Shown here piece by piece: positions 1-9,404 of a DNA stretch of 64,000 nt (position 1 is the stretch's first letter; each line of letters opens with the position of its first letter). The notes under the pieces are model-generated. The model saw only the letters and a list, made by a program, of their open reading frames with translations, ran no database searches and was not told the origin of the DNA. The DNA is from Halomonas ventosae (GTDB lineage: Bacteria; Pseudomonadota; Gammaproteobacteria; Pseudomonadales; Halomonadaceae). Location of the stretch: NCBI RefSeq assembly GCF_004361885.1, contig NZ_SNWH01000004.1:1-64000 (forward strand), in the 5' to 3' direction. A program made the translations under genes and the position numbers.

Positions 1-95
1 GAGGGCTTAATCGTTCTTCGTGAACCGCCGTGGTACGGAACCGTATGCCCGGTGGTGTGAGAGGACGGGGGAGGCGACTCCCCCTCCTACTCGAT
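1..95 (+). mobile_element. 3' end of a group II intron (domains V-VI), truncated by window edge
   Basis: Bases 24-56 fold as a domain V-like hairpin: a 7-bp lower stem (24-30 with 50-56), a bulge near 46-47 and a TACG/CGTA upper stem. Directly after it, 59-92 fold as domain VI: left arm 59-73, GCGA tetraloop 74-77, right arm 78-92. C66 is bulged on the left arm, and A89 is the only unpaired base on the right arm. A89 is the seventh base from the predicted 3' splice site after T95, where group II introns carry the branch-point adenosine. The intron-encoded reverse transcriptase and the other domains would lie left of the window, so activity cannot be judged. Confidence 0.8.
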
Positions 96-289
96 GAAGC
101 TTGCTGTCCGCTGCCCGTCGCGAGGATAAACAAGTCGTCACGGATGGCCCGGCAAACCACAAGTGTCGGTAAATGGTCGGTAACGCCGTTAAACGAGCGT
201 ACAACAGGATGGATATCTGGCGAGTTGAGTGCGCCGGGCTTTTTGTATACGCTAGCCGGTCTCTAACTGTTTTACCGGATCCTCTCAGC
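96..289 (+). other. Intergenic leader between intron end and malic enzyme gene
   Basis: No credible gene is seen here. A possible promoter for maeB is TTGAGT at 225-230 with a TATACG-like element at 246-251, but the 15-nt spacer is short. The intron 3' end lies about 195 bases upstream of the maeB start, so the insertion leaves this proximal leader intact but could separate the gene from more distant control elements. Confidence 0.4.
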
Positions 290-1561
290 ATGACTGACGC
301 GAAGAAGCAGGCGGCGCTGGACTACCACGCGAAACCCATCCCCGGAAAGCTGTCGGTGGAGCTTACCAAGCCCACCGCCACGGCCCGGGATCTGGCCCTG
401 GCCTACAGCCCGGGGGTAGCGGAGCCGGTTCGCGAGATTGCCCATGATCCGGAGAACGCCTACCTGTATACCGGCAAGGGCAATCTGGTAGCCGTGATCT
501 CCGACGGCAGCGCCATCCTCGGCCTCGGTAACTTGGGGCCGTTGGCCAGCAAGCCGGTGATGGAGGGCAAGGGGGTGCTGTTCAAGCGCTTCGCCGGCAT
601 CAACTCGGTGGATATCGAGGTCAATGCCGAGAGCCCGCAGGCCTTCATCGACACCGTGGCACGCATCGCCGATAGCTGGGGCGGCATCAATCTCGAGGAT
701 ATCAAAGCTCCGGAGTGCTTCGAGATCGAGCAGGCGCTGATCGAGCAGTGCAGCATCCCGGTCTTTCACGATGACCAGCACGGTACAGCCATCGTCACTG
801 CCGCGGGTATGCTCAATGCCCTGGCGATCGCCGGCAAGTCGCTGGACAGCGCGCGCATCGTCTGCCTGGGGGCCGGCGCCGCGGCCATCGCCTGCATGAA
901 GCTGCTGGTCTCCTGCGGCGCGCATCCCGAGAACATCGTGATGCTCGACCGCAAGGGGGTGATCCACAGCGGTCGCGAGGATTTGAACCCGTACAAGGCG
1001 ATGTTCGCCATGGAGACTGACAAGCGCACCCTCAGCGATGCCATCGAGGGCGCCGACGTCTTCGTTGGTCTCTCTGGCCCTGGTCTGATGAATGCCGACC
1101 ACATCCGCCGCATGGCCCCCCATCCGGTGGTCTTCGCCTGTACCAACCCCGACCCGGAGATCCATCCCGACGTGGCTCGTGAGGCGCGCCCAGACGTGAT
1201 CATGGCTACCGGTCGCTCCGACTACCCCAACCAGGTCAATAATGTGCTGGGGTTTCCCTTCATCTTCCGCGGCGCGCTCGATGTCCGCGCCACCCGCATC
1301 AACGAGGAGATGAAGGTCGCCGCCGTGCATGCCCTCAAGGATCTCGCCCGCGAACCGGTCCCGCCGGAGGTCCTGGTGGCCTACGAGAAGCGCGCGATGA
1401 GTTTCGGGCCGGAGTACATCATTCCTACCCCGGTGGATATTCGACTGCTGGGGCGAATCTCCTCGGCGGTGGCGCAGGCGGCAGTGGATTCCGGGGTGGC
1501 ACGCAAGCCCTATCCTGGCCACTATCCGTTGAAGACCGTGGATGACGTGTACGGCGTCTGA
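290..1561 (+). CDS. maeB: NAD(P)-dependent malic enzyme, short form
   Basis: Oxidative decarboxylation of malate to pyruvate, a cytoplasmic anaplerotic/gluconeogenic step. The protein is 423 aa. The N-terminal catalytic domain carries AYSPGVAEP (38-46) with the likely catalytic Tyr39, the MEGKGVLFK segment with a Lys near 94, and the metal-binding FHDDQHGTAI (159-168). The C-terminal Rossmann domain has LGAGAAAIA (193-201). Large enterobacterial MaeB (about 759 aa) has an added phosphotransacetylase-like domain; this protein ends without it, like the roughly 422-aa Pseudomonas form. The open frame extends upstream to 173, but family alignment favours MTDAKKQ at 290. It is convergent with mrcA, as in Pseudomonas, and a strong hairpin lies between them. 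Cofactor preference cannot be read from the sequence. Confidence 0.95.
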   Translation: MTDAKKQAALDYHAKPIPGKLSVELTKPTATARDLALAYSPGVAEPVREIAHDPENAYLYTGKGNLVAVISDGSAILGLGNLGPLASKPVMEGKGVLFKRFAGINSVDIEVNAESPQAFIDTVARIADSWGGINLEDIKAPECFEIEQALIEQCSIPVFHDDQHGTAIVTAAGMLNALAIAGKSLDSARIVCLGAGAAAIACMKLLVSCGAHPENIVMLDRKGVIHSGREDLNPYKAMFAMETDKRTLSDAIEGADVFVGLSGPGLMNADHIRRMAPHPVVFACTNPDPEIHPDVAREARPDVIMATGRSDYPNQVNNVLGFPFIFRGALDVRATRINEEMKVAAVHALKDLAREPVPPEVLVAYEKRAMSFGPEYIIPTPVDIRLLGRISSAVAQAAVDSGVARKPYPGHYPLKTVDDVYGV

Positions 1562-1581
1562 CGTCAAAGCCGAAGGACGTT

Positions 1582-1620
1582 CAACACAAGGCCGACCCCA
1601 CCAGGGTCGGCTTTGTGTTG
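1582..1620. terminator. Bidirectional hairpin terminator between maeB and mrcA
   Basis: A 17-bp stem (1582-1598 with 1604-1620), with one G-U pair and the 5-nt loop CACCA, lies between two convergent genes. AAG/CTT-rich flanks give short U-rich stretches on both strands but no long U tract. Confidence 0.75.
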
Positions 1621-1707
1621 TGTCCCTATGGGATAGGATCTTACAGGGGCCGACGGCACGGCCCCAGAGTGGGTCCAGAAGGGAGAGGGGTGCCAAGAAG
1701 AAAGGGC

Positions 1708-4236
1708 TCAGAAGATGGCCTCATAGGCGCCGGTACCCTGGGAGCCGCTCTCACGCTCCACCGCGCGTTCGACGCGGCGTGGCTGGACGTCGGGCAGGTG
1801 TTCGGCCATGAACAGCTCCTCGATACCGCCTTGCTGGTCAGCGCGCAGCAGGCGCCCGGTATCGGGGTCAACACGCTTGGTGACGACGTTCTCCGGGCGC
1901 TCGGGCCAGTGCTCTGGCTGGCCTTCCAGGGCCTTGCCCATGAAGTCCATCCAGATCGGCAGGGCGGCCTGGGCACCATACTCGGCGGTCGAGGAGTTGT
2001 CGTCCTTGCCGACCCAGGCGGTAGTCACCAGTTTGCTGTTGAAGCCGGCGAACCAGGCGTCGCGCTGGTCATTGGTGGTGCCGGTCTTGCCGACGATGTC
2101 GCTGCGGCCAAGTTCCAGCGCCTTGCGTGCCGTGCCATGCTCGACCACATCGCGCAGCATGTCGCGCAGGATGAAGACGGCGGCAGGGTCGGCGACGCGG
2201 GGCGCGACCGCATAGATCTCACCGTCGCGCTCGACGGTCTGCTGACCGTCCACACAGTCACGACAGGCAACGCGTGGCTGGGCCTCATCGACGACGGTGG
2301 CGTCATTGCCGCGGGTCACCCGCTCGATGAACCAGGGCGATACCTTGAAGCCGCCGTTGGCCAGCACTGCGTAGGCATTGGTCATCTCCAGCGGCGTCAG
2401 GCTGGCACTGCCCAGGGCCAGGGAGAGGCCGCGCGGTAGCTGGTCGGGGTCGAAGCCGAAGCCTTCCAGAAAATCAATGGTGCGCTCCAGACCCAGCGAT
2501 TGCAGCACGCGGATGGTGACCAGGTTGCGCGAGCGTGCCAGGCCTACCCTGATCCGGGTCGGGCCGAGGAAGTCACCGCTGGAGTTCGCTGGGCGCCATA
2601 GCTCGTTGCTGCCGTCCTTTACCACCACGGGAGCGTCGTTGACCACGCTGGCCGGGTTCATCTCGCCGCTATTGAGTGCCGCCAGGTAGATGAAGGGCTT
2701 GAAGATCGAGCCTGACTGTCGGCGTGCCTGGGTGGCACGGTTGAACTTGCTGGCATCGAAGTCGAAGCCGCCCTGCAGGGCCAGAATGGCCCCGGTATCG
2801 GGGGCCATCACCACCAGCGAACCTTCGACATCCGGGCGCTGGGAGAGACGCCAGCTGCCGTCTTCCCGCTGCAGGATACGCACCAGGTCGCCGCGGCTGG
2901 CGATCTCGCCCGCCGTACCCGGGGCGCTGCCACGGCTTCTGGCGCTGCGATAGGGGCGCGCCCACTCCAGGCCGGCCCAGTCAAGGCTAAGCAGTTCGCC
3001 GCCACGAGCCAGCACCTGCATCTTACGGACTTCGCTGCGTACCACGATGGCCGGTTGCAGGGGGCCATAAGCAGGGGTGCGTTCGAGCACCTGTAGCCAG
3101 TTGCTTACATCGCCCTCGATGCCCTCGACCTCGGTCTGACTGCGCTCGGCGGCGCGCCGGGCGGTCTGCATGATCTCGGGGGAGGTGGCGAGCTCCTCCT
3201 CGAGGCCCTCGCGCCCGGTCTGCTCTTGAGCCTCGGCCAGGCTGGGCGGAATATCGGTCTGCTCGGGGCCGCGCCAGCCATGCCGGGTATCATAGGCGAT
3301 CAGCCCGTTGGCCAGGGCCTGACTCGCCAGTGGCTGCAGGGTGCTGTCCAGCGTGGTGTGGATGCGGTACCCGCCGGTGTAGGCCTGATCGGCATAACGC
3401 TCGACGGCGAACTGTCGCGCCATCTCGGCGACGTAGTCGGCCTCCACCTCGAGTTGGGTGAGGTGGCGCCGCGCGGTCACTGGTGCCTGCACGGCATCCT
3501 CGTAGGCGACCTGGTCAATCATCTCCAGCTCACGCATGCGAAACAGGATCCAGTTGCGGCGGATCAGCGCGCGTTCGGCATTGGCCAGCGGATTGAAGGC
3601 GGAGGGTGCCTTGGGCAGTCCGGCGATCATCGCCTTCTCGGCCAGGGTCAACTCATCCAATGGCCGGTCGTAGTAGACCTCTGCCGCAGCGGCGATGCCA
3701 TAGGCGCGATTGCCCAGGTAGATCTTGTTGACGTAGAGCTCGAGAATCTCCTCCTTGGAGAGGATCTGTTCCATCTGCAGCGCCAGCAGTATCTCGCGGA
3801 TCTTGCGGGTGAAGGTCCGGTCGAGGGTGAGCAGGTAGTTGCGCGCCACCTGCATGGTGATGGTCGAGCCACCGGACTGGATGTCACCGCCGCTGGCCAT
3901 CAATTCCACCGCAGCGCGCGCCAGACCCTTGGGGTCGACGCCATGGTGCTCGAAATAGGTGGCATCCTCGGCAGCCAGCAGGGCCCCGATGAGTTCCTGG
4001 GGAATCTCGTCATAGGAGATCGGCATGCGGCGCTCCTCGCCGAACTCGCCGATCAGCTTGCCGTCGCGGGTGAAGATGCGCAGCGGGGTCTGCAGCTCGA
4101 AATTCTGTAACTGACGCACATCGGGCAGGCCGGGCGTGAAATAGAGGGCGGCACCCACCACGCCCAGGCCGGCGGCGGCCGAAAGCGAGACCAGCAGCCA
4201 GAGGAAGGAAACGACCAGGGTTCTGAGTAACTTCAT
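1708..4236 (-). CDS. mrcA: Penicillin-binding protein 1A (bifunctional transglycosylase/transpeptidase)
   Basis: Polymerises and cross-links peptidoglycan at the outer face of the inner membrane. The protein is 842 aa, with an uncleaved N-terminal membrane anchor at about 7-27. A GT51 glycosyltransferase domain (about 55-230) includes AAEDATYFEHHG, GGSTITMQVARN and the long KIREILLALQMEQ helix. An OB-like insert is followed by a transpeptidase domain with SIFK (nucleophile Ser510), SRN near 568 and KTGTTND near 716. The frame is open to 4335, but MKLLRTLVV at 4236 begins the family-typical anchor and follows a good promoter. It is divergent from pilM, a conserved pseudomonad arrangement. E. 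coli PBP1a is 850 aa, so the gene is full length. Confidence 0.96.
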   Translation of the reverse strand: MKLLRTLVVSFLWLLVSLSAAAGLGVVGAALYFTPGLPDVRQLQNFELQTPLRIFTRDGKLIGEFGEERRMPISYDEIPQELIGALLAAEDATYFEHHGVDPKGLARAAVELMASGGDIQSGGSTITMQVARNYLLTLDRTFTRKIREILLALQMEQILSKEEILELYVNKIYLGNRAYGIAAAAEVYYDRPLDELTLAEKAMIAGLPKAPSAFNPLANAERALIRRNWILFRMRELEMIDQVAYEDAVQAPVTARRHLTQLEVEADYVAEMARQFAVERYADQAYTGGYRIHTTLDSTLQPLASQALANGLIAYDTRHGWRGPEQTDIPPSLAEAQEQTGREGLEEELATSPEIMQTARRAAERSQTEVEGIEGDVSNWLQVLERTPAYGPLQPAIVVRSEVRKMQVLARGGELLSLDWAGLEWARPYRSARSRGSAPGTAGEIASRGDLVRILQREDGSWRLSQRPDVEGSLVVMAPDTGAILALQGGFDFDASKFNRATQARRQSGSIFKPFIYLAALNSGEMNPASVVNDAPVVVKDGSNELWRPANSSGDFLGPTRIRVGLARSRNLVTIRVLQSLGLERTIDFLEGFGFDPDQLPRGLSLALGSASLTPLEMTNAYAVLANGGFKVSPWFIERVTRGNDATVVDEAQPRVACRDCVDGQQTVERDGEIYAVAPRVADPAAVFILRDMLRDVVEHGTARKALELGRSDIVGKTGTTNDQRDAWFAGFNSKLVTTAWVGKDDNSSTAEYGAQAALPIWMDFMGKALEGQPEHWPERPENVVTKRVDPDTGRLLRADQQGGIEELFMAEHLPDVQPRRVERAVERESGSQGTGAYEAIF

Positions 4237-4308
4237 GAAAACACGGTATCCATGCGGGGGAGAGGGTCTGAAGTGCGGCGATGAAGATGACTTTCCCTTG
4301 CGGTGGCC

Positions 4309-4337
4309 ATTATAGGAATCCATAGGGGTGGTCACCA
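4309..4337 (-). promoter_or_regulatory. Predicted sigma70 promoter of mrcA
   Basis: On the minus strand, TGGTGA (4337-4332) is followed by a 17-nt spacer and a perfect TATAAT (4314-4309). This predicts a transcript start near 4302 and a leader of about 65 nt before the mrcA ATG. The -35 box matches only 3 of 6 consensus bases. Confidence 0.55.
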
Positions 4338-4477
4338 GCGTTGATGCCGGGAGGCCCCTTCATTCGTGTGAGATTGGTCAATATCATGTAGTGTTCGTTT
4401 TCTTCCGCGCCGATTTGCAGTGGGTACTCATAATAATGACGGTGCGCCGCATGGATCAGGCAGGGGCATGACGCAAC

Positions 4478-5539
4478 ATGCGACTGAGAGCATCCAGCAA
4501 GGGACTGGTCGGTGTCGATATCACTTCGGCAACTGTCAAGGTCATCGAGCTCAAGCGTGCAGGTGATCATTACCAGGTTGAAAGCTATGCGGTTCGGCCT
4601 CTGCGCGAAGGCGCTGTTATCGAGCGACGGATCCGCGACATGCCGGCCGTGGTGGACGCACTGAAGCGCGCTATAGAACATGCACGGCCTGGATCACGCA
4701 ACGTAGCGGTGGCGGTACCAGCCAGTGCCGCCATCACCAAGACCCTCACCTTGGCCGCCTGGCTCGATGATGACGAGATCGAGGCGTACATCGAAATGGA
4801 ATCCGACAAGCACATCCCGTTTCCGTTCAGTGAGGTCGTCTTCGACTTCCAGCGGCTGGGCCTCAATTCGCGTTACGGCGACCAGCAGGACGTGTTGCTG
4901 GTCGCCTGTCGTCAACAGGATGTCAACCAGCTGACCGAGGCCATATTGCAGGCCGGCATTACCCCGGCGGCGGTGGACGTCGAGACCTTTGCTATGGAAC
5001 GTGCCTTCCAGGAGCTGCGCCACCAGTTGCCTGCGGACGAGAGCGAGCAGCAGTGCGTGGCTCTGGTGGACATCGGCGCTACCATGAACGCCTTCCATGT
5101 GTTGCGCGAGGGGCGCGTCACCTACAGCCGCGATACCGTATTCGGTGGCCGCCAGCTGACCGACGAGATTCGCAGCCGCTATGGGCTGAGCCTAGAGGAG
5201 GCGGGCCTGGCCAAGAAGCGCGGTGGTCTGCCCGATGACTATCAGCACAGCGTACTCGATCCCTTCGTTGACACCCTGGTCCAGCAGGTGGGCCGTTCGT
5301 TGCAGCTCTACTACACCGCCGGGCGCAAACAGCAGGTACGGCGAATGATCCTGGCCGGGGGCACCAGCGTGCTGCCGGGGCTGGCCGAGCGGCTGGCCGA
5401 GGAGAGCGGCATGCCGGTGGTGATCGCCAACCCCTTCCGACGCATGAAGGTGAATCCTCGCATCGATGCTCCAACCCTGGCCGAGGATGCGCCGGCCATG
5501 CTCACGGCGTGCGGTCTGGCGATGAGAGTAGGCAAATGA
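4478..5539 (+). CDS. pilM: Type IV pilus assembly protein PilM
   Basis: Actin-like cytoplasmic ATPase that binds the N-terminal tail of PilN and links the pilus motor to the alignment subcomplex. The protein is 353 aa. The N-terminal phosphate-binding motif GVDITSATVKVIEL lies at about 12-25, an internal VALVDIGAT motif near 196, and LAGGTSVLPGL near 290-300; these are the FtsA/actin-fold signatures of the family. It is first in the overlapping pilM-N-O-P-Q run and its stop overlaps the pilN start by 4 bases (ATGA). The start has only a weak upstream purine stretch (AGGGG about 13 nt away). The 241-bp gap to mrcA must hold the operon promoter, which I could not define. Confidence 0.96.
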   Translation: MRLRASSKGLVGVDITSATVKVIELKRAGDHYQVESYAVRPLREGAVIERRIRDMPAVVDALKRAIEHARPGSRNVAVAVPASAAITKTLTLAAWLDDDEIEAYIEMESDKHIPFPFSEVVFDFQRLGLNSRYGDQQDVLLVACRQQDVNQLTEAILQAGITPAAVDVETFAMERAFQELRHQLPADESEQQCVALVDIGATMNAFHVLREGRVTYSRDTVFGGRQLTDEIRSRYGLSLEEAGLAKKRGGLPDDYQHSVLDPFVDTLVQQVGRSLQLYYTAGRKQQVRRMILAGGTSVLPGLAERLAEESGMPVVIANPFRRMKVNPRIDAPTLAEDAPAMLTACGLAMRVGK

Positions 5540-6120
5540 CCATCGAGATCAACCTGCTCCCCTGGCGGGAGGAACTTCGGGCCCGGCGCAGCAAGCGCTT
5601 CTACCTGGCGCTGGCATTGATGGCGATGATCGGGCTTGGCAGCGGTTATGGCATGACCTGGTACTATCAGCAAGAGACCGAGGCGCAACGTCAGCGAAAC
5701 GCCCATATCGAGTCCCAGAGTCGTCAGCTCGACACCGCGATTCGCGAAATCAGCGAGCTCGAGAAGAGCCGTGATCAGATGCTCGAACAGGTCCGCCTCT
5801 TCACCGAACTGCAGAACGGGCGAACCCAGACGGTCCATGTGCTGGAGGATCTCACCACCAGCCTCGAGGAGGGGGTGTATTACACCCAGCTCTCACGACA
5901 GGGAGACACGTTACGCCTCTCCGGCCTGGCTCAGAGCAATGCCCAGGTGTCTGACCAGCTTCGGCGTCTTGCGGCCGCGGCTTCCTTTACCGAACCGGTG
6001 CTTTCCGAGGTGGAAGCCACGGGTGGGGGAGAGCGTCGTCGCTTCAGCCTCAGCATGAGCCAGCGCATGCCCCAGGCGTCAGCAGCCTCTGAGGGCAGTG
6101 CTGACCGGGAGGGGGCATGA
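5536..6120 (+). CDS. pilN: Type IV pilus assembly protein PilN
   Basis: Inner-membrane alignment-complex protein that pairs with PilO and docks PilM. The protein is 194 aa. The cytoplasmic tail INLLPWREE (residues 4-12) is the conserved PilM-binding motif. It is followed by one transmembrane helix (about 22-44), a periplasmic coiled coil (about 48-90) and a ferredoxin-like fold. The start at 5536, in the ATGA overlap with pilM, is chosen because it gives the canonical MTIEINLLPW N terminus; an upstream in-frame ATG at 5509 would add nine unrelated residues. Translation is probably coupled to pilM. Confidence 0.95.
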   Translation: MTIEINLLPWREELRARRSKRFYLALALMAMIGLGSGYGMTWYYQQETEAQRQRNAHIESQSRQLDTAIREISELEKSRDQMLEQVRLFTELQNGRTQTVHVLEDLTTSLEEGVYYTQLSRQGDTLRLSGLAQSNAQVSDQLRRLAAAASFTEPVLSEVEATGGGERRRFSLSMSQRMPQASAASEGSADREGA

Positions 6121-6740
6121 GTCTCAAGGCCGAGATGCGCCGGCTGCGCGAGCTGGATTGGCGCGAACTGGATATCAAGGAAGCGGGCATGTGGCCCTGG
6201 TCGCTGCAGCTGCTGTGCTGCCTGCTGGTGCTTGGCGGGATCTTCTTCGCCATGCACTGGTATCTCGCCGGCCCCGCCAGGCAACAGCTGCAGCAGGCCC
6301 AGGCCATGGAGGTCAAGCTGCTCGGCGATTATCGCAGCAAGGCCGCCCAGGCGGCCAATCTCGATATGATGCGTGAGCAGATGAACATGCTTGAGGCGCG
6401 GATGGTCACCCTGCGTGAGATGTTGCCCAGCGGCGCCGAGGTACCGGCGCTGATCGACAGCATCACCGAGACCGCGCTCGATAATCAGCTGGAGATCGAT
6501 TACATCCGTCTGCGTGACACCGCGGCGCGCGAGCATTATGTCGAGCAACCCTTCGATATCCAGGTGCGTGGCGACTACCATCGGATCGCCGCCTTTCTGG
6601 CCGGAGTCGCCGGCCTGCCGCGTATCGTTACCCTGCACGACATGACGCTGACGCCCGAGGGCGAAAATGGCCAGAATCTTCGCCTGTCGCTGCTGGCACG
6701 CACCTACCGCTATCGCCAGCGTGAAAAGGATGTGCCATGA
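6117..6740 (+). CDS. pilO: Type IV pilus assembly protein PilO
   Basis: Partner of PilN in the inner-membrane alignment complex linking the motor to the secretin. The protein is 207 aa with a short cytoplasmic tail containing LRELDWRELD, one transmembrane helix (about 27-50), a coiled coil (about 52-95) and a periplasmic ferredoxin-like domain. It overlaps pilN and pilP by 4 bases each (ATGA), so all members are probably made in balanced amounts from one transcript. Confidence 0.95.
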   Translation: MSLKAEMRRLRELDWRELDIKEAGMWPWSLQLLCCLLVLGGIFFAMHWYLAGPARQQLQQAQAMEVKLLGDYRSKAAQAANLDMMREQMNMLEARMVTLREMLPSGAEVPALIDSITETALDNQLEIDYIRLRDTAAREHYVEQPFDIQVRGDYHRIAAFLAGVAGLPRIVTLHDMTLTPEGENGQNLRLSLLARTYRYRQREKDVP

Positions 6741-7258
6741 ACCCTGGCTACCTGCTCCTGCTCGTCGTCGTGCTGACACTGCTCGTCGGTTGTGCCGAGC
6801 CCCGTCTGGGTGAACTTGATCGCCAGCTGGCCGATATCCGTCGCAATCCCGGGGCGCCACACAACATCGTCTTGCCCGAGATACCCGAATTCGAGCCCGT
6901 GCCCTACGCCGAGGCTGACCAGCGCAGTCCCTTCATGCCCCAGCGGCCCGAGGCCCAAGCGCGGGCTCAGGGGTCCAATGAGCTCGCACCCGACATGACT
7001 CGGCCCCGCGAACCCCTCGAAGCCTATCGGCTCAGTGAGCTCCAGCTGGTGGGAACCCTGGTCGAGGGGGGGCAATCCTCTGCGCTGGTGCGCGCCCCAG
7101 ATGGCCAGGTGCATCGGCTTCGGGTTGGCAACTATCTGGGTAGTGATTTCGGTCGCATCACCAGCATTACCTCCTCGTCAGTGCAGCTGATCGAGGTGGT
7201 ACCGACCGGACGCGGTGACTGGGTCGAGCGCACCACGCAGCTGACATTCGACAACTAG
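6737..7258 (+). CDS. pilP: Type IV pilus lipoprotein PilP
   Basis: Inner-membrane lipoprotein that connects PilN/PilO to the PilQ secretin. The protein is 173 aa. A lipoprotein signal peptide ends in LLVGC, with acylated Cys19. A flexible Pro/Arg/Glu-rich linker runs to about 95, followed by the beta-sandwich HR domain starting near YRLSELQLVGTLV. It overlaps pilO by ATGA and is followed by pilQ after about 70 nt. Confidence 0.94.
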   Translation: MNPGYLLLLVVVLTLLVGCAEPRLGELDRQLADIRRNPGAPHNIVLPEIPEFEPVPYAEADQRSPFMPQRPEAQARAQGSNELAPDMTRPREPLEAYRLSELQLVGTLVEGGQSSALVRAPDGQVHRLRVGNYLGSDFGRITSITSSSVQLIEVVPTGRGDWVERTTQLTFDN

Positions 7259-7328
7259 ACATCCTGAGGCCATGCCTTCGGAGGGGGGTGGCACGGGCCA
7301 GCAGGGAAAAGGAACAGGGAAAGGAACA

Positions 7329-9404
7329 ATGCAACCGATGATTCGTGGTCTCGTGCTCATGACACTGCTGGTGGTCTCCTCGACGGCTGTGGCGGCTTCC
7401 ACCCTCACCGACTTGACATTCCACCAGGGCAGTGACGGCGCGCTTGACGTGGATTTCGACTTCCAGGGGCCCGTGCCAGAGGTGCGCGGCTATCGCCTCG
7501 ACGCTCCGCCCCGGCTGACCATCGACCTGATGGATACCGACAGCGCCCTGGAGCGTCGTCGCGAGGAGCTCAGCATCGGCGGCGTCGAGCGAGTCACGGT
7601 CCTGGAGGCCGGGTCGCGCACGCGCCTGGTCTTCGATCTGGAAGGCTCCCTATCTTACGATACCCGCCAGCAGGGTGACCGCCTGCGCCTCTCCATCGGC
7701 GGCGGTGCCGGGCCCCCATCGTCGACTATGAGCGCCTCGGCCACGGCTTCCCCCGTCTCGTCCAGCCCCCGTCGCGCTACGACCTCGGCCTATACCCCGC
7801 CCAGCATCCAGGATATCGACTTCCGGCGTGGCGAGGATGGAGCCGGGCGACTGGTCGTCACTTTCGACCGAACCGGGGTAGACGCCCGGGTTCGCGAGAG
7901 CGGGCGCAACCGCATCATCGCCGAGCTGCGCGGCGTCCAGCTGCCGCCCTCCCTGAATCAGGTCTACGATGTGAGTGATTTCGGCACCCCTCTGCAGCGC
8001 ATCACGCCGCAAGTGGGGCGCGATGGCGTCACTCTGGATATCCAGGGCGAGGGCGGCTTCGCCATGCTCTCCACCCTGAGCGGTCGTAAGCTGACCATCG
8101 AGGCTCAGCCGATCACCCCGGCGCAGCGCGAGCAGCGCATCCGCGAGCAGTTCCCTTATACCGGCGAGCGCATCACCCTGAACTTCCAGGACATCGAGGT
8201 GCGCTCGGTGCTGGCGGTCATCGCCGATTTTACCGGCCTCAACCTGGTGGCCAGCGACAGCGTGACCGGTCGCGTCACCCTCAATTTGCAAGACGTCCCC
8301 TGGGATCAGGCGCTGGATCTGGTGCTCAAGAGTCACGGCCTGGCCAGCCGTCAGCAGGGCAACGTGATCGTGGTGGCGCCGGCCGCCGAGCTCGCCCAAC
8401 GTGAGCAGATCGAGCTTCAAACGCGCGAGCAGCTCGCGACCCTGGCGCCGCTGGAAACCGAGTACATCCAGGTGAAGTATGCCAAGGCCGCCGAGCTGGC
8501 GGCCTTGCTGCGAGCCGAGAGCGGCTTCGGCCTACTGACCGAACGTGGTCGGGTGGCCGTCGACCCGCGCACCAATACCCTGCTGCTTCAGGATACTGCC
8601 GAGCAGATCGACCGCATCATGCAGACCCTGCAGCAACTCGACGTGGCGGTGCGCCAGGTGCAGATCGAGGCGCGCATCGTCATCGCCCGGGATAGCGCGA
8701 CCCGGGAGCTGGGGGTCAACTGGGGACTCTCCAACAATGAAACTGGCTTGCCCGGCGGTGGAGGCACGCCCAATGGCCTCAATGCCCAAGGCGCCTCGAG
8801 CGGTGTGGCCAGCAATGGCGGTCTAGCCGTGGATATGGGCAGTGCTGACGTCGCCAGCACCACTTTCAGCTTCGGCTATCTTTCCGGTGATGTCCTGCTC
8901 GACCTGGAGCTGCGCGCCCTGGAGAGCGAAGGCAAGAGCCAGACCATCTCTCAGCCTCGGGTGATCACCGCCAACCAGCGTCCTGCCGTGATCAAGCAGG
9001 GCACCGAGATCCCCTATCAGGAGGCCGCTTCCAGCGGGGCCACCAACGTCGAGTTCAAGGAGGCGGTGCTGTCTCTGGAGGTGACCCCGCAGATCACGCC
9101 GGACAACCGCATCATCATGGACCTGGTGGTCAGCAACGATACGGTGGGGGAGCTGTTCAACGGCGTGCCCTCCATCGACACGAACTCCATCGAGACCCAG
9201 GTGCTGGTTGACAACGGCGAGACCGTAGTGCTGGGCGGCATCCTCACCACCGAGGAGGTCCGCAACCTGTTCAAGACGCCCTTCTTCGGCGACCTGCCAG
9301 TGCTCGGAAACCTCTTCCGCTATACCGAGAACACCAACGATAAGGTAGAGTTGCTGATATTCATCACTCCACGAATACTGGACGACAACCTGGCCATTCG
9401 CTGA
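7329..9404 (+). CDS. pilQ: Type IV pilus secretin PilQ
   Basis: Outer-membrane secretin through which the pilus passes. The protein is 691 aa with signal peptide [18 protein letters not shown]. It has two AMIN domains for peptidoglycan binding (about 30-105 and 157-235) separated by a Ser/Thr/Pro-rich linker, an STN/N0 domain (about 280-330), an N1 domain near 380-440 and the secretin barrel (about 445-690). The frame runs up to 7272, but the ATG at 7329 has AAGGAA 4 to 8 nt upstream and starts a clean signal peptide. Its stop overlaps the aroK ATG by one base, so shikimate genes and the pilus operon are probably cotranscribed, as in Pseudomonas. Confidence 0.96.
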   Translation: MQPMIRGLVLMTLLVVSSTAVAASTLTDLTFHQGSDGALDVDFDFQGPVPEVRGYRLDAPPRLTIDLMDTDSALERRREELSIGGVERVTVLEAGSRTRLVFDLEGSLSYDTRQQGDRLRLSIGGGAGPPSSTMSASATASPVSSSPRRATTSAYTPPSIQDIDFRRGEDGAGRLVVTFDRTGVDARVRESGRNRIIAELRGVQLPPSLNQVYDVSDFGTPLQRITPQVGRDGVTLDIQGEGGFAMLSTLSGRKLTIEAQPITPAQREQRIREQFPYTGERITLNFQDIEVRSVLAVIADFTGLNLVASDSVTGRVTLNLQDVPWDQALDLVLKSHGLASRQQGNVIVVAPAAELAQREQIELQTREQLATLAPLETEYIQVKYAKAAELAALLRAESGFGLLTERGRVAVDPRTNTLLLQDTAEQIDRIMQTLQQLDVAVRQVQIEARIVIARDSATRELGVNWGLSNNETGLPGGGGTPNGLNAQGASSGVASNGGLAVDMGSADVASTTFSFGYLSGDVLLDLELRALESEGKSQTISQPRVITANQRPAVIKQGTEIPYQEAASSGATNVEFKEAVLSLEVTPQITPDNRIIMDLVVSNDTVGELFNGVPSIDTNSIETQVLVDNGETVVLGGILTTEEVRNLFKTPFFGDLPVLGNLFRYTENTNDKVELLIFITPRILDDNLAIR

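Noticed and set aside
272-1696. 474-codon open frame antisense to maeB
   Set aside because: Same cause: maeB motifs are in the plus-strand frame, and the antisense product has no family features.
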